Below, piece by piece: positions 28,012 through 36,687 of a DNA stretch of 45,453 nucleotides. The translations under genes were made by a program, and so were the position numbers. Source of the DNA: Rhodothermales bacterium (GTDB lineage Bacteria > Bacteroidota > Rhodothermia > Rhodothermales > UBA10348); contig JANJTM010000049.1 of the NCBI GenBank assembly GCA_024711125.1, positions 1 to 45,453 on the forward strand, written 5' to 3'. The first letter of the stretch is position 1, and every line of letters starts with the position of its first letter. The notes under the pieces were generated by a model. It was not told the origin of the DNA. It did no database searches and was given only the letters and a program-made list of their open reading frames with translations.

Positions 28012-28788
28012 GTGTCGTCACCCCTCCCCCCCAAGCTCGGTATCATCGGCGGCATGGGACCCCATGCCGGCCTGCTCCTCGCCGACCGCGTGCTCGCTTC
28101 GACCCGCGCGACCACCGACCAGGATCACCTTTCCTTCGTCGTGATCTCCTACTCCGACCGCACGCCGGATCGTACGGCCTGGCTCGAGGACCCGTCCCGC
28201 CCCGATCCCGCCCCGGCCATCCTCGACGCCGCGCTCACGCTCGCCGCGGCAGGCGTGCACCATGCGGGCATCGCGTGCAATACGGCGCACGTCCCGGCCA
28301 TCCACACCCGGGTCCTGGCGGAACTCGAAATGCGGGCCCCCGGGCTCGAAATGCTGCACCTCGTGAGGGAAACCGCGGCGTTCGCGTCGGAAGCCGCCCC
28401 GGGCGCCCGCCGGATCGGCATCCTGTCGACGCTCGGCAGCTACCGTGCGGGCCTGTACGCCACCGCGATCGAAGCCGCCGGACTTACGCCCGTCCTTCCG
28501 ACCGAGCACACGAAGCACGAGGTCAACCGCTCGATCTTCGACCGCGGTTTCGGGCTCAAGGCGTTCACGGGACGGGTCTCGGCGCAGGCGCTCGATCTGC
28601 TCGTGCATGCGACGGCCGAATTGCGCGCGGCGGGCGCCGAAGCGGTCGTGCTCGGATGCACCGAACTGTCGCTCGTTCATGCGGAAGGACTCGATGTGGG
28701 GCTTCCGGCCATAGATTCCACGACGGCATTGGCCCGCGCGCTCGTGCGGCGGGCCGCACCCGATCGGCTCCTCCCCCTCGCTTCATGA
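28012..28788 (+). CDS. Aspartate/glutamate racemase family protein
   Basis: The 258-residue cytosolic protein is a PLP-independent racemase of the Asp/Glu/hydantoin family. KLGIIGGMGPHAG opens the first domain. Cysteines expected to act as the two-base pair lie in GIACNTAHVPAIHT and VLGCTELSLV. GARRIGILSTLGSYRAGLY fits the second half. It resembles aspartate racemase rather than MurI. The start is a GTG at 28012. The stop overlaps the RNase R start by four bases (ATGA). It diverges from the P1 peptidase, hinting at D-amino-acid metabolism, but it also heads the RNase R/ABC transporter operon. Confidence 0.92.
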   Translation: MSSPLPPKLGIIGGMGPHAGLLLADRVLASTRATTDQDHLSFVVISYSDRTPDRTAWLEDPSRPDPAPAILDAALTLAAAGVHHAGIACNTAHVPAIHTRVLAELEMRAPGLEMLHLVRETAAFASEAAPGARRIGILSTLGSYRAGLYATAIEAAGLTPVLPTEHTKHEVNRSIFDRGFGLKAFTGRVSAQALDLLVHATAELRAAGAEAVVLGCTELSLVHAEGLDVGLPAIDSTTALARALVRRAAPDRLLPLAS

Positions 28789-30905
28789 CCGTCGACCCGA
28801 ATCGCGCCCGCCTGCGGGCCTCCGCGCTCGCCTACCTGCGAAACAACGGCGACCGGATGTTCCGCCCGAAGGACCTCGCGAACCGGATGGGCATCCGGGG
28901 GCGGCGCGAATTCGAACTGCTGCACGACGTCCTCGACGAACTCGTGGAGCTGGGCTCGGCCGCGAGGCTGCGAGGCGGCAAGTACGCGTATCGGAAGAAG
29001 TCTTCGCGCGCCGAGGGCGTGCTGCGCGTGCGACCCGAAGGCTACGGATTCGTGGCCGTGGACGGCGAAGGCATCGAATGCTACGTATCGGCGAGGCGCA
29101 TGGGGACGGCGCTCGACGGCGATCGGGTGGAGGTGGGCCTCGATGCCCCCCGCGCGGGCGACGACCGCCGGGAGGCCGAGGTGATCCGCGTGGTCGAGCG
29201 GTCGCGGAAGACCGCCGTCGGGACGTTTCGCGCCCGGGGCCGCCTTGGCGTGGTCCAGCCCGACGACCGTCGACTGACGCGCGACATCGTCGTGACCGAT
29301 GCCGGCGCGGCGGCGGACGACGATAAGGTAGTGGTGTCGATCGATCGCTTCGACGACCCGCACGGGGCGCCCCAGGGCCGCGTGCTGCGCATTCTCGGCC
29401 CGTCGAGCGATACGTCGATCCGGGTGCTGGCGCTCGCGATGGCGATGGGCGTGGACGCCGATTTTGCAGCCGAGGCCCTGGCCGAAGCCGACGCGGCTCC
29501 CGCCCGGATCGCCGCCGACCGGCTGCGCGGGAGAGAGGATTTCCGGGACACGGCCGTCTTCACGATCGACCCGGTCGACGCGAAGGACTTCGACGACGCG
29601 ATCCACGTTCTTCCGCTTGCGAACGGGCGGTTCGAGGTCGGCGTGCACATCGCCGACGTCTCGGCCTTCGTCGCGCCGGGGGGTGCCCTCGACGAGGCGG
29701 CCTATTCCCGCGCCACGAGCGTCTACCTCGTCGACCGCGTGCTGCCGATGCTGCCCGAACGGCTCTCGGCCGACCTCTGCAGCCTGCGTCCCGACGAGGA
29801 GCGCCTCACGATGTCGTGCGTGCTCGAACTGGACGCCGAGGGCGACGTGCACGGGTACCGGATCGGGGAATCGGTCATCCGGTCCAAGGCGCGGTTGACC
29901 TACGAGCAGGCCCAGGCGCTCATCGACCGTTCCGAGGACGCGCCCGGGACCGATCCGGAGGTCGTGCGGGCGCTCGACACCGCGGCGTTCCTCGCCGGCG
30001 TCCTGCGCCGCCGTCGCCTCGACGCCGGCGCCGTCGATTTCGACATGCCCGAGATACGGGTCGTGCTCGACGAGGCCGGGGTCGTCACCGGGCTCGTGCG
30101 CAAGGACCGCATGGCCTCGCACAAACTGATCGAGGAGTTCATGCTGCTCGCCAACCGCACCGTGGCGACCCACGCGGCGCGCACGCACGAACAGTCGGCC
30201 TTCGTGTACCGCGTGCACGACCGGCCGAACCGCGAGAAGATCGGCCAGCTGCTCGACTACGTGCGCGCGTTCGGCTACCGGGTGCCCTCGAAGGGAGGGA
30301 CGGTCACGGGCGCAGACCTGAACCACCTGCTCGCCGAATGCCGCACGCGTCCCGAGGCGCCGGTAATCGAGGAGGCGGCCCTGCGCGCCATGGCGAAGGC
30401 CACGTATTCCCCGGAGAACATCGGCCACTTCGGGCTCGCCTTCGAACACTACACGCATTTCACCAGCCCGATCCGCCGGTATCCCGACCTGATGGTGCAC
30501 CGGCTGCTGAAGGATCTGGCCGCCGGAAGGAGTACGCCGTCCGTCGAGGACCTCAAGATCCGCACGGACCATTGCGCCGAACGGGAGCGCGCCGCCGACG
30601 AGGCGCAGCGGGAGTCGGTCAAACTGAAGCAGGTCGAATACATGCAGCAGCACGTGGGCGACCGCTTTCCGGGCGTGGTGAGCGGCGTGACGCGGTTCGG
30701 CGTGTTCGTGGAAATCGACTCCCTGCTCGTCGAGGGCCTGCTTCACGTCCGCGACCTGCCGGACGATTACTACGAGTACGACGAGGGTAGCTATGCGCTC
30801 GTCGGCCGATATTCCGGGCGTCGATTCCGGCTCGGCGACCCGGTGGAGATCGTGGTCGCGTCTGCGAGCCTCGAGACCCGGGAGATCGACTTCGTCCTTC
30901 CCTGA
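28785..30905 (+). CDS. rnr: Ribonuclease R (RNB-family 3'-5' exoribonuclease)
   Basis: The 706-residue enzyme degrades structured RNA processively from the 3' end. It has an N-terminal winged-helix segment (about 5-60, FRPKDLANRMGIRGRREFEL), cold-shock OB folds (about 75-220), the RNB catalytic domain (about 240-580) and a C-terminal S1 domain (about 620-705, GVVSGVTRFGVFVEIDS). The metal-binding aspartates lie in FTIDPVDAKDFDDAIHV. HFTSPIRRYPDLMVHRLL is a signature near the end of RNB. The start is fixed by the ATGA overlap with the racemase gene. The permease gene follows after nine bases. Confidence 0.97.
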   Translation: MTVDPNRARLRASALAYLRNNGDRMFRPKDLANRMGIRGRREFELLHDVLDELVELGSAARLRGGKYAYRKKSSRAEGVLRVRPEGYGFVAVDGEGIECYVSARRMGTALDGDRVEVGLDAPRAGDDRREAEVIRVVERSRKTAVGTFRARGRLGVVQPDDRRLTRDIVVTDAGAAADDDKVVVSIDRFDDPHGAPQGRVLRILGPSSDTSIRVLALAMAMGVDADFAAEALAEADAAPARIAADRLRGREDFRDTAVFTIDPVDAKDFDDAIHVLPLANGRFEVGVHIADVSAFVAPGGALDEAAYSRATSVYLVDRVLPMLPERLSADLCSLRPDEERLTMSCVLELDAEGDVHGYRIGESVIRSKARLTYEQAQALIDRSEDAPGTDPEVVRALDTAAFLAGVLRRRRLDAGAVDFDMPEIRVVLDEAGVVTGLVRKDRMASHKLIEEFMLLANRTVATHAARTHEQSAFVYRVHDRPNREKIGQLLDYVRAFGYRVPSKGGTVTGADLNHLLAECRTRPEAPVIEEAALRAMAKATYSPENIGHFGLAFEHYTHFTSPIRRYPDLMVHRLLKDLAAGRSTPSVEDLKIRTDHCAERERAADEAQRESVKLKQVEYMQQHVGDRFPGVVSGVTRFGVFVEIDSLLVEGLLHVRDLPDDYYEYDEGSYALVGRYSGRRFRLGDPVEIVVASASLETREIDFVLP

Positions 30906-30914
30906 CCGATCGCG

Positions 30915-32426
30915 ATGCCCCGTCCGCTCAAGGCCTCCGCCGTCTTCGGCCTGCTGATGCGCCAGCAGGTCCGCCGACTGAGCCGCGCCGCCCGAAGTCC
31001 GGGGCAGCGGCTGGTCACGGTCATCATGGGACTGTTCGCCGTGTACATGGGCTTCACGCTGGTGGTCTCGGCGTTGTATTTCCCGGTTTTCGCCCGCCAG
31101 ATGGCCGCGGGTGTCGATCCGGTGGAGCTCGTCAACCGGCACGCGCTGCCCGTGCTGTTCGGGCTGTTCGCGATGCGGTTCCTCTTCCAGAAGACCCCCA
31201 AGGTGCAGTTGCAGCCGTATCTGCACCTTCCGATCCCGCGGACACAACTGGTCACCTTCTTCGCGGCGGCGAGCGTCGTATCGGCCCACAACCTGTTTCC
31301 GCTGCTCTTCGTGGTACCGTTCGCACTCGCGCAGCTCGCGCCCGAATTCTCCCAGCGGGCGGCCTGGAGCTGGATCCTCGGGGCCTTCGCCCTGCTGCTT
31401 GCGTCCAATTTCGCCAACCTGTACCTGCGCACGCTCCTCCACCGCCGGGAGCGGGTCTTCCTGAGCATACTCGGTGGTTTCGCGCTGGTCGGACTGGCCG
31501 ACGAGTATACGGGGGCCCACCTCCTGCGCGCCGTCTCGTCGGGGCTTTTCACCTCGCTGTTGCGTGGAGATCCGGTCACGCTGCTCGCGTTCGGGGTCTT
31601 CGTGGCGTCGACCGCCGTGCTCGCCGGGGCCGCGCTGCTCGAATCCATCCGCACCCAATCCACCGAGAACGCCCCACCCCGTCGTGCGGGCCGCCTGCAC
31701 GAACTGGCCGAGCGATGGGACGTCTCGGGCCACCTCGTGTGGCTGGAGCTGCGCCTGATGTGGCGGAATCGCCGTCCCCGGCACTACCTCCTGGTGTCGA
31801 TGCTCTTTTCGACGGTCTACCTCGTATTCCTGCTTGCCAGCCCGCGAGCGTTCGGCGGCTTCGTATTCGCCGCCATGATGGGACTTTTCGCGTCGGGCGG
31901 GTTCGTCCTGAACTACGGCCAGCTGATGTTCGGATGGGACTCCGGCTACTGGGACGGACTCATCGGGCGGAACATCCGTACGCGCGTCATGGCCCGGAGC
32001 AAGGTGATCGTACTGCAGGCTTCGTGCCTGGTGCTCTTCTTCGTCAGTCTGCCCCTGTTCCTCTGGCTGCGACCCGAACTGGTCCCGCTGCACGTCGCCT
32101 TCCTTTTCTACAACGCGGGCGTCACCTCGCAGATCGTGATGGAGCTCGCCGTACGCAACCGCGACCGCGTGGACCTGGCTCGCACGGGCGGATTCTTCAA
32201 CTACGAGGGCTTTTCGGCACGCCACTGGCTCTGGTTCATCCCCACCGCACTTCCACCCACGCTGCTCATCGTGGCCCTTCGCGACCGGCCCGACCTGGCC
32301 TGGAGCGCCCTGGCCATCGCCGGCCTGGCGGGACTCGCGGTGACCGAGGCATGGGTCCAGCGGCACGCCACGCTGCTCGATCGCTCCAAGTACCGGATGG
32401 CGGCGGGTTTCCGCCGGGACGCATGA
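30915..32426 (+). CDS. ABC transporter permease, DUF5687-like
   Basis: The 503-residue integral membrane protein has roughly ten to twelve hydrophobic helices. An N-terminal segment (ASAVFGLLMRQQVRRLSRAA) precedes the first helix and a long cytoplasmic loop with ELAERWDVSGHLVWLELRLM lies near the middle. It resembles the large permeases of the DUF5687 type that Bacteroidota encode next to a single ABC ATPase. The stop overlaps the ATPase start (ATGA), confirming the pairing. The substrate is unknown; such exporters have been suggested to move peptides or lipids, but nothing here decides this. It is the third gene of the racemase-rnr-permease-ATPase operon. Confidence 0.85.
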   Translation: MPRPLKASAVFGLLMRQQVRRLSRAARSPGQRLVTVIMGLFAVYMGFTLVVSALYFPVFARQMAAGVDPVELVNRHALPVLFGLFAMRFLFQKTPKVQLQPYLHLPIPRTQLVTFFAAASVVSAHNLFPLLFVVPFALAQLAPEFSQRAAWSWILGAFALLLASNFANLYLRTLLHRRERVFLSILGGFALVGLADEYTGAHLLRAVSSGLFTSLLRGDPVTLLAFGVFVASTAVLAGAALLESIRTQSTENAPPRRAGRLHELAERWDVSGHLVWLELRLMWRNRRPRHYLLVSMLFSTVYLVFLLASPRAFGGFVFAAMMGLFASGGFVLNYGQLMFGWDSGYWDGLIGRNIRTRVMARSKVIVLQASCLVLFFVSLPLFLWLRPELVPLHVAFLFYNAGVTSQIVMELAVRNRDRVDLARTGGFFNYEGFSARHWLWFIPTALPPTLLIVALRDRPDLAWSALAIAGLAGLAVTEAWVQRHATLLDRSKYRMAAGFRRDA

Positions 32427-33112
32427 TCGAAATCGAGCAGCTCAGCAAGGCCTACGGGTCGCGCACCGTGCTCCAGGTACCGTCATGGAGGGCCGGCGCG
32501 GGCGAGGTGATCGGACTCGTCGGCTCCAACGGCGCGGGAAAGACCACCTTTCTCAGGCTCCTCCTCGATCTCATCGAGGCAGACACCGGACTGGTGCGCA
32601 TCGGAGGTCACGAGGTGGCGCGGTCCGATGCGTGGAAGGCCTTCACCGGGGCGTACCTGGATGAGCGCTTCCTCATCGGATACCTGACGACCGACGAGTT
32701 CCTCGATTTCATCCGCACCGTATACGGACTGTCGAGGGACGAGGCCGAGCCACTGATCGCCCCGTTCCATCCCTTCCTGCCCGAGGACCGCTCCGGACGC
32801 TATCTCGGCGAACTGTCCACGGGAAACGCGAAGAAGGTCGGTATCACCGCGGCCATGTTCTTCGGGCCGCGGCTCCTGGTGCTCGACGAGCCCTTCGCGA
32901 ATCTGGATCCGCCGTCGAATATCCGGCTGAAGCAGCTGCTCAGGGACCTGCACGCGCGCACCGGGGCCACGATGCTCATATCGAGCCACGATCTCGTGCA
33001 CGTCACCGAGCTCTGCGGCCGCATCACGCTCATCGACCGGGGCCGCATCGTCAAGGACACGGCCACGTCGCACGCGACGCTCGAGGAACTGGAAGCCTAC
33101 TTCTCGGCCTGA
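32423..33112 (+). CDS. ABC transporter ATP-binding protein
   Basis: The 229-residue ATPase energises the overlapping permease. Walker A is GLVGSNGAGKTTFLRLL (about residues 31-47), the Q-loop lies near GAYLDERFLIGYLTTDEFL, the signature is LSTGNAKKVGI (a variant of LSGGQ with TGN), Walker B is RLLVLDEPFANLD, and the H-loop is ISSHDLVHV. The glutamine of the usual Q-loop is not obvious, and the signature lacks the second glycine, both acceptable variants in exporters of this kind. The 3' end overlaps the convergent ferrochelatase-like gene by 16 bases. Confidence 0.93.
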   Translation: MIEIEQLSKAYGSRTVLQVPSWRAGAGEVIGLVGSNGAGKTTFLRLLLDLIEADTGLVRIGGHEVARSDAWKAFTGAYLDERFLIGYLTTDEFLDFIRTVYGLSRDEAEPLIAPFHPFLPEDRSGRYLGELSTGNAKKVGITAAMFFGPRLLVLDEPFANLDPPSNIRLKQLLRDLHARTGATMLISSHDLVHVTELCGRITLIDRGRIVKDTATSHATLEELEAYFSA

Positions 33113-34359
33113 ACCGACGTCGGACGCGGCGCCAGGGTGTGCATCGGCGCCGAACGCCGGCAGTGCCGACATACGGCCATGGAGTCGCCCGAAGCCTCCC
33201 ACGCCGCACGAGGGCAGACCGTCGAGCCGGGCGCCGGGCCGGCGGCCAGCCGCGTGCCGTCCACCGCGACGCGGGAGCGAACGAGCCGGGCCAGGCCCTC
33301 GATCAGCAGCGGGTGGCAGTTCAACGGCGCGGCGACCTCGTACCGGGCGATTCCGGCCGAATCGGCGACGCTTCGCATGGCCACGTCGAGCCGGAACGCG
33401 ATGTCGAGCTGCTCGGTCACCGTCGACACGGGCAACAGCAGCAGGTCGCGGGCTCCCTCGTCGCCGACCCGGGACAGGACGTCCTCGAGCGAATCGCGCC
33501 CCGGATCGGCAACGCCGGGGGCGCGCTGGAAGGCTACCTCGAACGGGCGGTCGAACCCGCGGAGACGCATTACCGCGTCGACGGTGCGATGCACCTGGCA
33601 GCAGTAGGGCCGATCCTGCCTGCGATCGTCGGCGGGTGCCCCGGCCTGGGCCACGAACACGAATCGGACGCCGTTCCGGCGATCCCGCGGAAAGCGCTGC
33701 AGGGTCTCTTCTATCCGCTCGTGGAAGGCCCGCACGAGAAGGGGATCCTCCGCGTAGTCCCGGATCGCCGAAACCGCGACGGTGCGACGCGCGCGGGTCG
33801 CGACGGCTTCCCAGTAGAGAAGAGACGAACCCGTGCGTGCCGACGAGAATTGCGGAAATATGGGTACGAGCACGGCGTGGTCGATGCCGTCGTCGGCCAG
33901 GCGCTCGAGGGCCTCCTCGGTGGAAGGCTGGCCGTAACGCATGGCCGGGTAGACCCGCCATGCGACCGGGTCGTCGGTCCGGGCCAGCGTGGTTTGCAGG
34001 GAGCGCACCTGCTCGAGGGCGTGCCTCACGACCGGTGCGCGCCCGCCGACCGCCTCGTATTCGTGCTCCAGCGCGGTGCCTCGCATCACCGAAACGGCGC
34101 GGCTCGTCAGGTGCCGCATCCAGCCGGAGCCGGGGAGCGCTTCCCCGGCGGGATCCATCAGCAGCCGGTAGAGATACGGCCGGATCTCCGCACGGCCCTG
34201 CGGTCCTCCGGGCCCAAGCAGCACGACGCCGACCCGGCTGCCGGGAGCCACGTCGTGGACCCCCTCGGAAGCGAGGGCCGACGCCGCGTCGCGGCGGTGC
34301 ATGAGCCGTAGATATTCTCGGGGAGTCACGGGGGGAGCGGCGAGGACGGACCCGGGCAT
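33097..34359 (-). CDS. Ferrochelatase-family protein with altered active-site residues
   Basis: The 420-residue protein aligns along its length with ferrochelatase (GVVLLGPGGPQGRAEIRPYL at about 44-63, VPIFPQFSSARTGSSL, PFEVAFQR, LLLLPVSTVTEQLDIAFRLD). Key residues differ. The metal-inserting histidine of the S-A-H-x-L-P motif is replaced by Q238 in FVFVAQAGAP. In the S-D-H-x-E motif the histidine and glutamate are Q317 and D319 (TEQLD). The P-W-L-G-P loop is absent. Cysteines C348, C382, C397 and C400 near the C-terminus recall the [2Fe-2S] site of some ferrochelatases. It may be a non-catalytic or changed-function homologue. An ATG at 34302 would remove 19 residues; the family match begins only at about residue 42, so both starts are possible. 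Confidence 0.8.
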   Translation of the reverse strand: MPGSVLAAPPVTPREYLRLMHRRDAASALASEGVHDVAPGSRVGVVLLGPGGPQGRAEIRPYLYRLLMDPAGEALPGSGWMRHLTSRAVSVMRGTALEHEYEAVGGRAPVVRHALEQVRSLQTTLARTDDPVAWRVYPAMRYGQPSTEEALERLADDGIDHAVLVPIFPQFSSARTGSSLLYWEAVATRARRTVAVSAIRDYAEDPLLVRAFHERIEETLQRFPRDRRNGVRFVFVAQAGAPADDRRQDRPYCCQVHRTVDAVMRLRGFDRPFEVAFQRAPGVADPGRDSLEDVLSRVGDEGARDLLLLPVSTVTEQLDIAFRLDVAMRSVADSAGIARYEVAAPLNCHPLLIEGLARLVRSRVAVDGTRLAAGPAPGSTVCPRAAWEASGDSMAVCRHCRRSAPMHTLAPRPTSVQAEK

Positions 34360-34371
34360 CGTAAGGGGTGC

Positions 34372-34379
34372 CGAAGGTA
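34372..34379 (-). promoter_or_regulatory. Candidate -7 element TACCTTCG for the ferrochelatase-like gene
   Basis: TACCTTCG lies 13 bases before the upstream ATG (34359) and 70 bases before the internal ATG (34302) on the minus strand. A promoter this close to 34359 would leave almost no leader, which mildly favours the start at 34302. Confidence 0.3.
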
Positions 34380-34498
34380 CCGCGACCCGCCGTCCCGCGT
34401 CTCCCCCTGGGGGGCGCTCTCCGGGCTATTGCGCGAACCTTCACCCGGTCTGAATCGTCGCTTCACGCCCGCGTGGTGCCGGGCAGCCGCCGCGGGGG

Positions 34499-35188
34499 TC
34501 AGGCGGCCATCCATTCCAGCGCCGCACGGCGCAGGTCGGCAGGCCACGTGACCGGAGGCGGTGCCGAAAATGCCTGGCGCTCCCCGCGCGTCGGGTGGTC
34601 GACCGCCATCCGGGCGCAATGAAGGGCAAGATTGCGCCCGTCCAGCTCGGTGCGGGAGCCGTAGCGGAAATCGCCCAGCAGCGGGTGCCCCCGGTGGGCA
34701 AACTGGATGCGCACCTGGTGGGAGCGCCCGGTTTCGAGCCGGATGGCGACCAGCGTGAGCTCGCCGGCCTCCGAAACGCGGCTCCAGCGCAGCACGGCCT
34801 CGCGGGCTCCCTGGGCGCCGGGTCTCGCGACCCGAACCGTTTCGTCGTCCTTGGTAAGCCAGTCGGTCCACGTCGCGGCGTCGCCCGGCGCACCTTCGAC
34901 GATCGCCAGGTACTGCTTCTCCACGGTGCGGCGGCGCACCTGGTCCGAGAGCCGCGCGGCCGCCTTGGACGTGCGCGCCAGCACCATCACCCCGGAAACC
35001 GGCCGGTCCAGCCGGTGGACAAGGCCCAGGAAGACGTTTCCGGGCTTGTCGAACGCGCGTTTCAGATAGTCCTTGCCCCAGGAAAGCACGTCCATGTCCC
35101 CTGTCCGGTCGGCCTGGGACAGCAGCCCCGCAGGCTTCGACACCACCAGCAGGTGGTTGTCGAGGTACAGTACGTCCGGAGCGGTCAC
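34499..35188 (-). CDS. RluA-family 23S rRNA/tRNA pseudouridine synthase
   Basis: The 229-residue enzyme isomerises uridine to pseudouridine in RNA. It has the catalytic aspartate in LVHRLDRPVSGVMVLARTSK (about residues 60-79), the N-terminal VLYLDNHLLVVSKPAGLLSQ, and the C-terminal LETGRSHQVRIQFAHRGHPL with GDFRYGS. It lacks the S4 domain found in RluC/RluD, so it is a short RluA-like form and its target position is unknown. The GTG at 35188 overlaps the stop of the YjbR gene by four bases (GTGA), giving a coupled pair. Confidence 0.93.
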   Translation of the reverse strand: MTAPDVLYLDNHLLVVSKPAGLLSQADRTGDMDVLSWGKDYLKRAFDKPGNVFLGLVHRLDRPVSGVMVLARTSKAAARLSDQVRRRTVEKQYLAIVEGAPGDAATWTDWLTKDDETVRVARPGAQGAREAVLRWSRVSEAGELTLVAIRLETGRSHQVRIQFAHRGHPLLGDFRYGSRTELDGRNLALHCARMAVDHPTRGERQAFSAPPPVTWPADLRRAALEWMAA

Positions 35189-35538
35189 GCGCCGGCCTCC
35201 GGCCGCCTGGTCCGCGGAAGGGACGCCACGACCAGGTCGTACGAGTGATCGACGAGTTCCCGCACCAGGCTCGCGGGAACGTCCGAATCGAGCTTCACGC
35301 TGTTCCAGTGCGTCTTGCTCATGTGCCACCCGGGCAGGATGCCCTCGTACTCGGCGCGCAGCGCCACGGCCCGCTCCGGATCGCATTTCAGATTCACCAC
35401 GGGCTCCGGGGCATCCAGGCCGACGAGGGCGAACATCTTTCCGCCCACCTTGAACACGAGGGTCGACTCGTCGAACGGAAAGGTCTCCTCGGCGCCGGGT
35501 TTGGCGATGCAGCAGGTGGTGAGACTCTCCAGGGTCAT
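35185..35538 (-). CDS. MmcQ/YjbR family protein
   Basis: The 117-residue protein belongs to the YjbR (DUF419) family with a CyaY-like fold proposed to bind DNA. Recognisable segments are TCCIAKPGAEETFPFDESTL, FKVGGKMFALVGLD, VNLKCDPERAVALRAEYEG and ILPGWHMSKTHWNSVKLDSD. Its biological role is not established. It is the first gene of a two-gene unit with the pseudouridine synthase, joined by a GTGA overlap. Confidence 0.9.
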   Translation of the reverse strand: MTLESLTTCCIAKPGAEETFPFDESTLVFKVGGKMFALVGLDAPEPVVNLKCDPERAVALRAEYEGILPGWHMSKTHWNSVKLDSDVPASLVRELVDHSYDLVVASLPRTRRPEAGA

Positions 35539-35655
35539 GGCTTCACGATAGGGTTACGGTCCCCTCATCCTGCGGGCATACGCCGAGGCGAGACTTCGGG
35601 GTCCAACCACCACGCGGCCCGTCCCGGCGGACGGCCACGCCTGAGCCCCAGCCCC

Positions 35656-36687
35656 ATGTCCCTCCGCATCCTGTACGGAATCAACGGGACCGGAAACGGT
35701 CACCGCAGCCGGGCCATCGAACTCGTTCCCGAGCTTCGCCGCCGTGCCGAGGTCGACGTGCTCGTTTCCGGAGCACGCTATTCCCTGCAGTTTCCGTTCG
35801 ACGTGCGGTACCGGTTCCGAGGGCTCTCGTTCGTCTACCGGGACGGCGGGGTCGCGCCGCTCGCCACGGCGGCCGAGGCGAACCCGGTGCAGTTGCTTCG
35901 CGACATCCAGGGCCTGGACCTGGACGGCTACGACGCGGTGGTGACCGATTTCGAGTCGGTGTCTGCGTGGTCGGCCAAGCTGCGCGGAATTCCCTGCCTG
36001 CACGTCTCCCACCAGGCCTCGTTCCGATGCCCGGCGGTACCCCGGCCCGATCCCCCGCAGGCCATGCCCGAGGCGTTCCTCAAGGGCCTCATTCCGGGCG
36101 ATTCCTGGATCGGGTTGCACTACCGCCGGTACTCGCGGCAGATTCTTCCGCCCATCGTGAGAACGTCGGTCCGCGACATCTCGCCGACCCGGGGAGCCAA
36201 CACCGTCGTCTACCTTCCGTCGGTGCCGATCGAGGAGCAGATCGGGTTCTTCTCCCGCCAACGCGGCGAATATGTCCTGTTCGGGGTGGGGGTTGACCGA
36301 TCCGAGAGGGCGGCTCCGGGCATCCGGGTCGAACCGGCCTCGGACGGCGCGTTTGCGCGGGCGCTGGCGTCGTCGCGGGGCGTGATCGCCCACGCAGGAT
36401 TCGAACTGCCGTCCGAAGCGCTGTTTCTCGGCAAACCCCTCTTCGCCCTTCCCATTGCGCGGCAGTACGAGCAGCAGTGCAACGCGGCGGCGCTGGCCGC
36501 CCTCGGGGTAGCCACGGCGTCCGATTGGGAAACGGCCAGGAGGTTGCTGCCCGGCTGGCTCCATGCACCGGTCTCCGTACCGGGCGCCGTCCCCGAGATC
36601 AGCGAGCCTGCGGACCTGGCTACGCGAATTGCGCAGTGGGTCGAGCGGAACGTCGAGGTTCGTCGAAAGCGTCGAGGAGCTGCCTGA
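35656..36687 (+). CDS. MJ1255/VC2487-family glycosyltransferase
   Basis: The 343-residue protein has a GT-B-like fold related to MurG-type glycosyltransferases. It starts with LRILYGINGTGNGHRSRAIE, the nucleotide-loop G-x-G-x-x-x-R-x-x-A motif. VVTDFESVSAWSAKLRGIPC and VIAHAGFELPSEALFLGKPL (donor-binding region) follow, as in the MJ1255/VC2487 group of unknown acceptor. The ATG at 35656 is chosen as the first start consistent with the family. Its 3' end overlaps the convergent metallophosphoesterase gene by 68 bases. In other bacteria homologues of these two genes also tend to occur together (recalled, not checked), suggesting a shared envelope-lipid or glycan task. Confidence 0.88.
   Translation: MSLRILYGINGTGNGHRSRAIELVPELRRRAEVDVLVSGARYSLQFPFDVRYRFRGLSFVYRDGGVAPLATAAEANPVQLLRDIQGLDLDGYDAVVTDFESVSAWSAKLRGIPCLHVSHQASFRCPAVPRPDPPQAMPEAFLKGLIPGDSWIGLHYRRYSRQILPPIVRTSVRDISPTRGANTVVYLPSVPIEEQIGFFSRQRGEYVLFGVGVDRSERAAPGIRVEPASDGAFARALASSRGVIAHAGFELPSEALFLGKPLFALPIARQYEQQCNAAALAALGVATASDWETARRLLPGWLHAPVSVPGAVPEISEPADLATRIAQWVERNVEVRRKRRGAA

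Noticed and set aside
28677-32366. A 3.7-kb minus-strand open frame opposite the RNase R and permease genes
   Set aside because: Its product is low-complexity and rich in R, H, E and Q, with no domain. Both plus-strand genes under it are clearly real. Long antisense frames arise in GC-rich DNA from codon bias.
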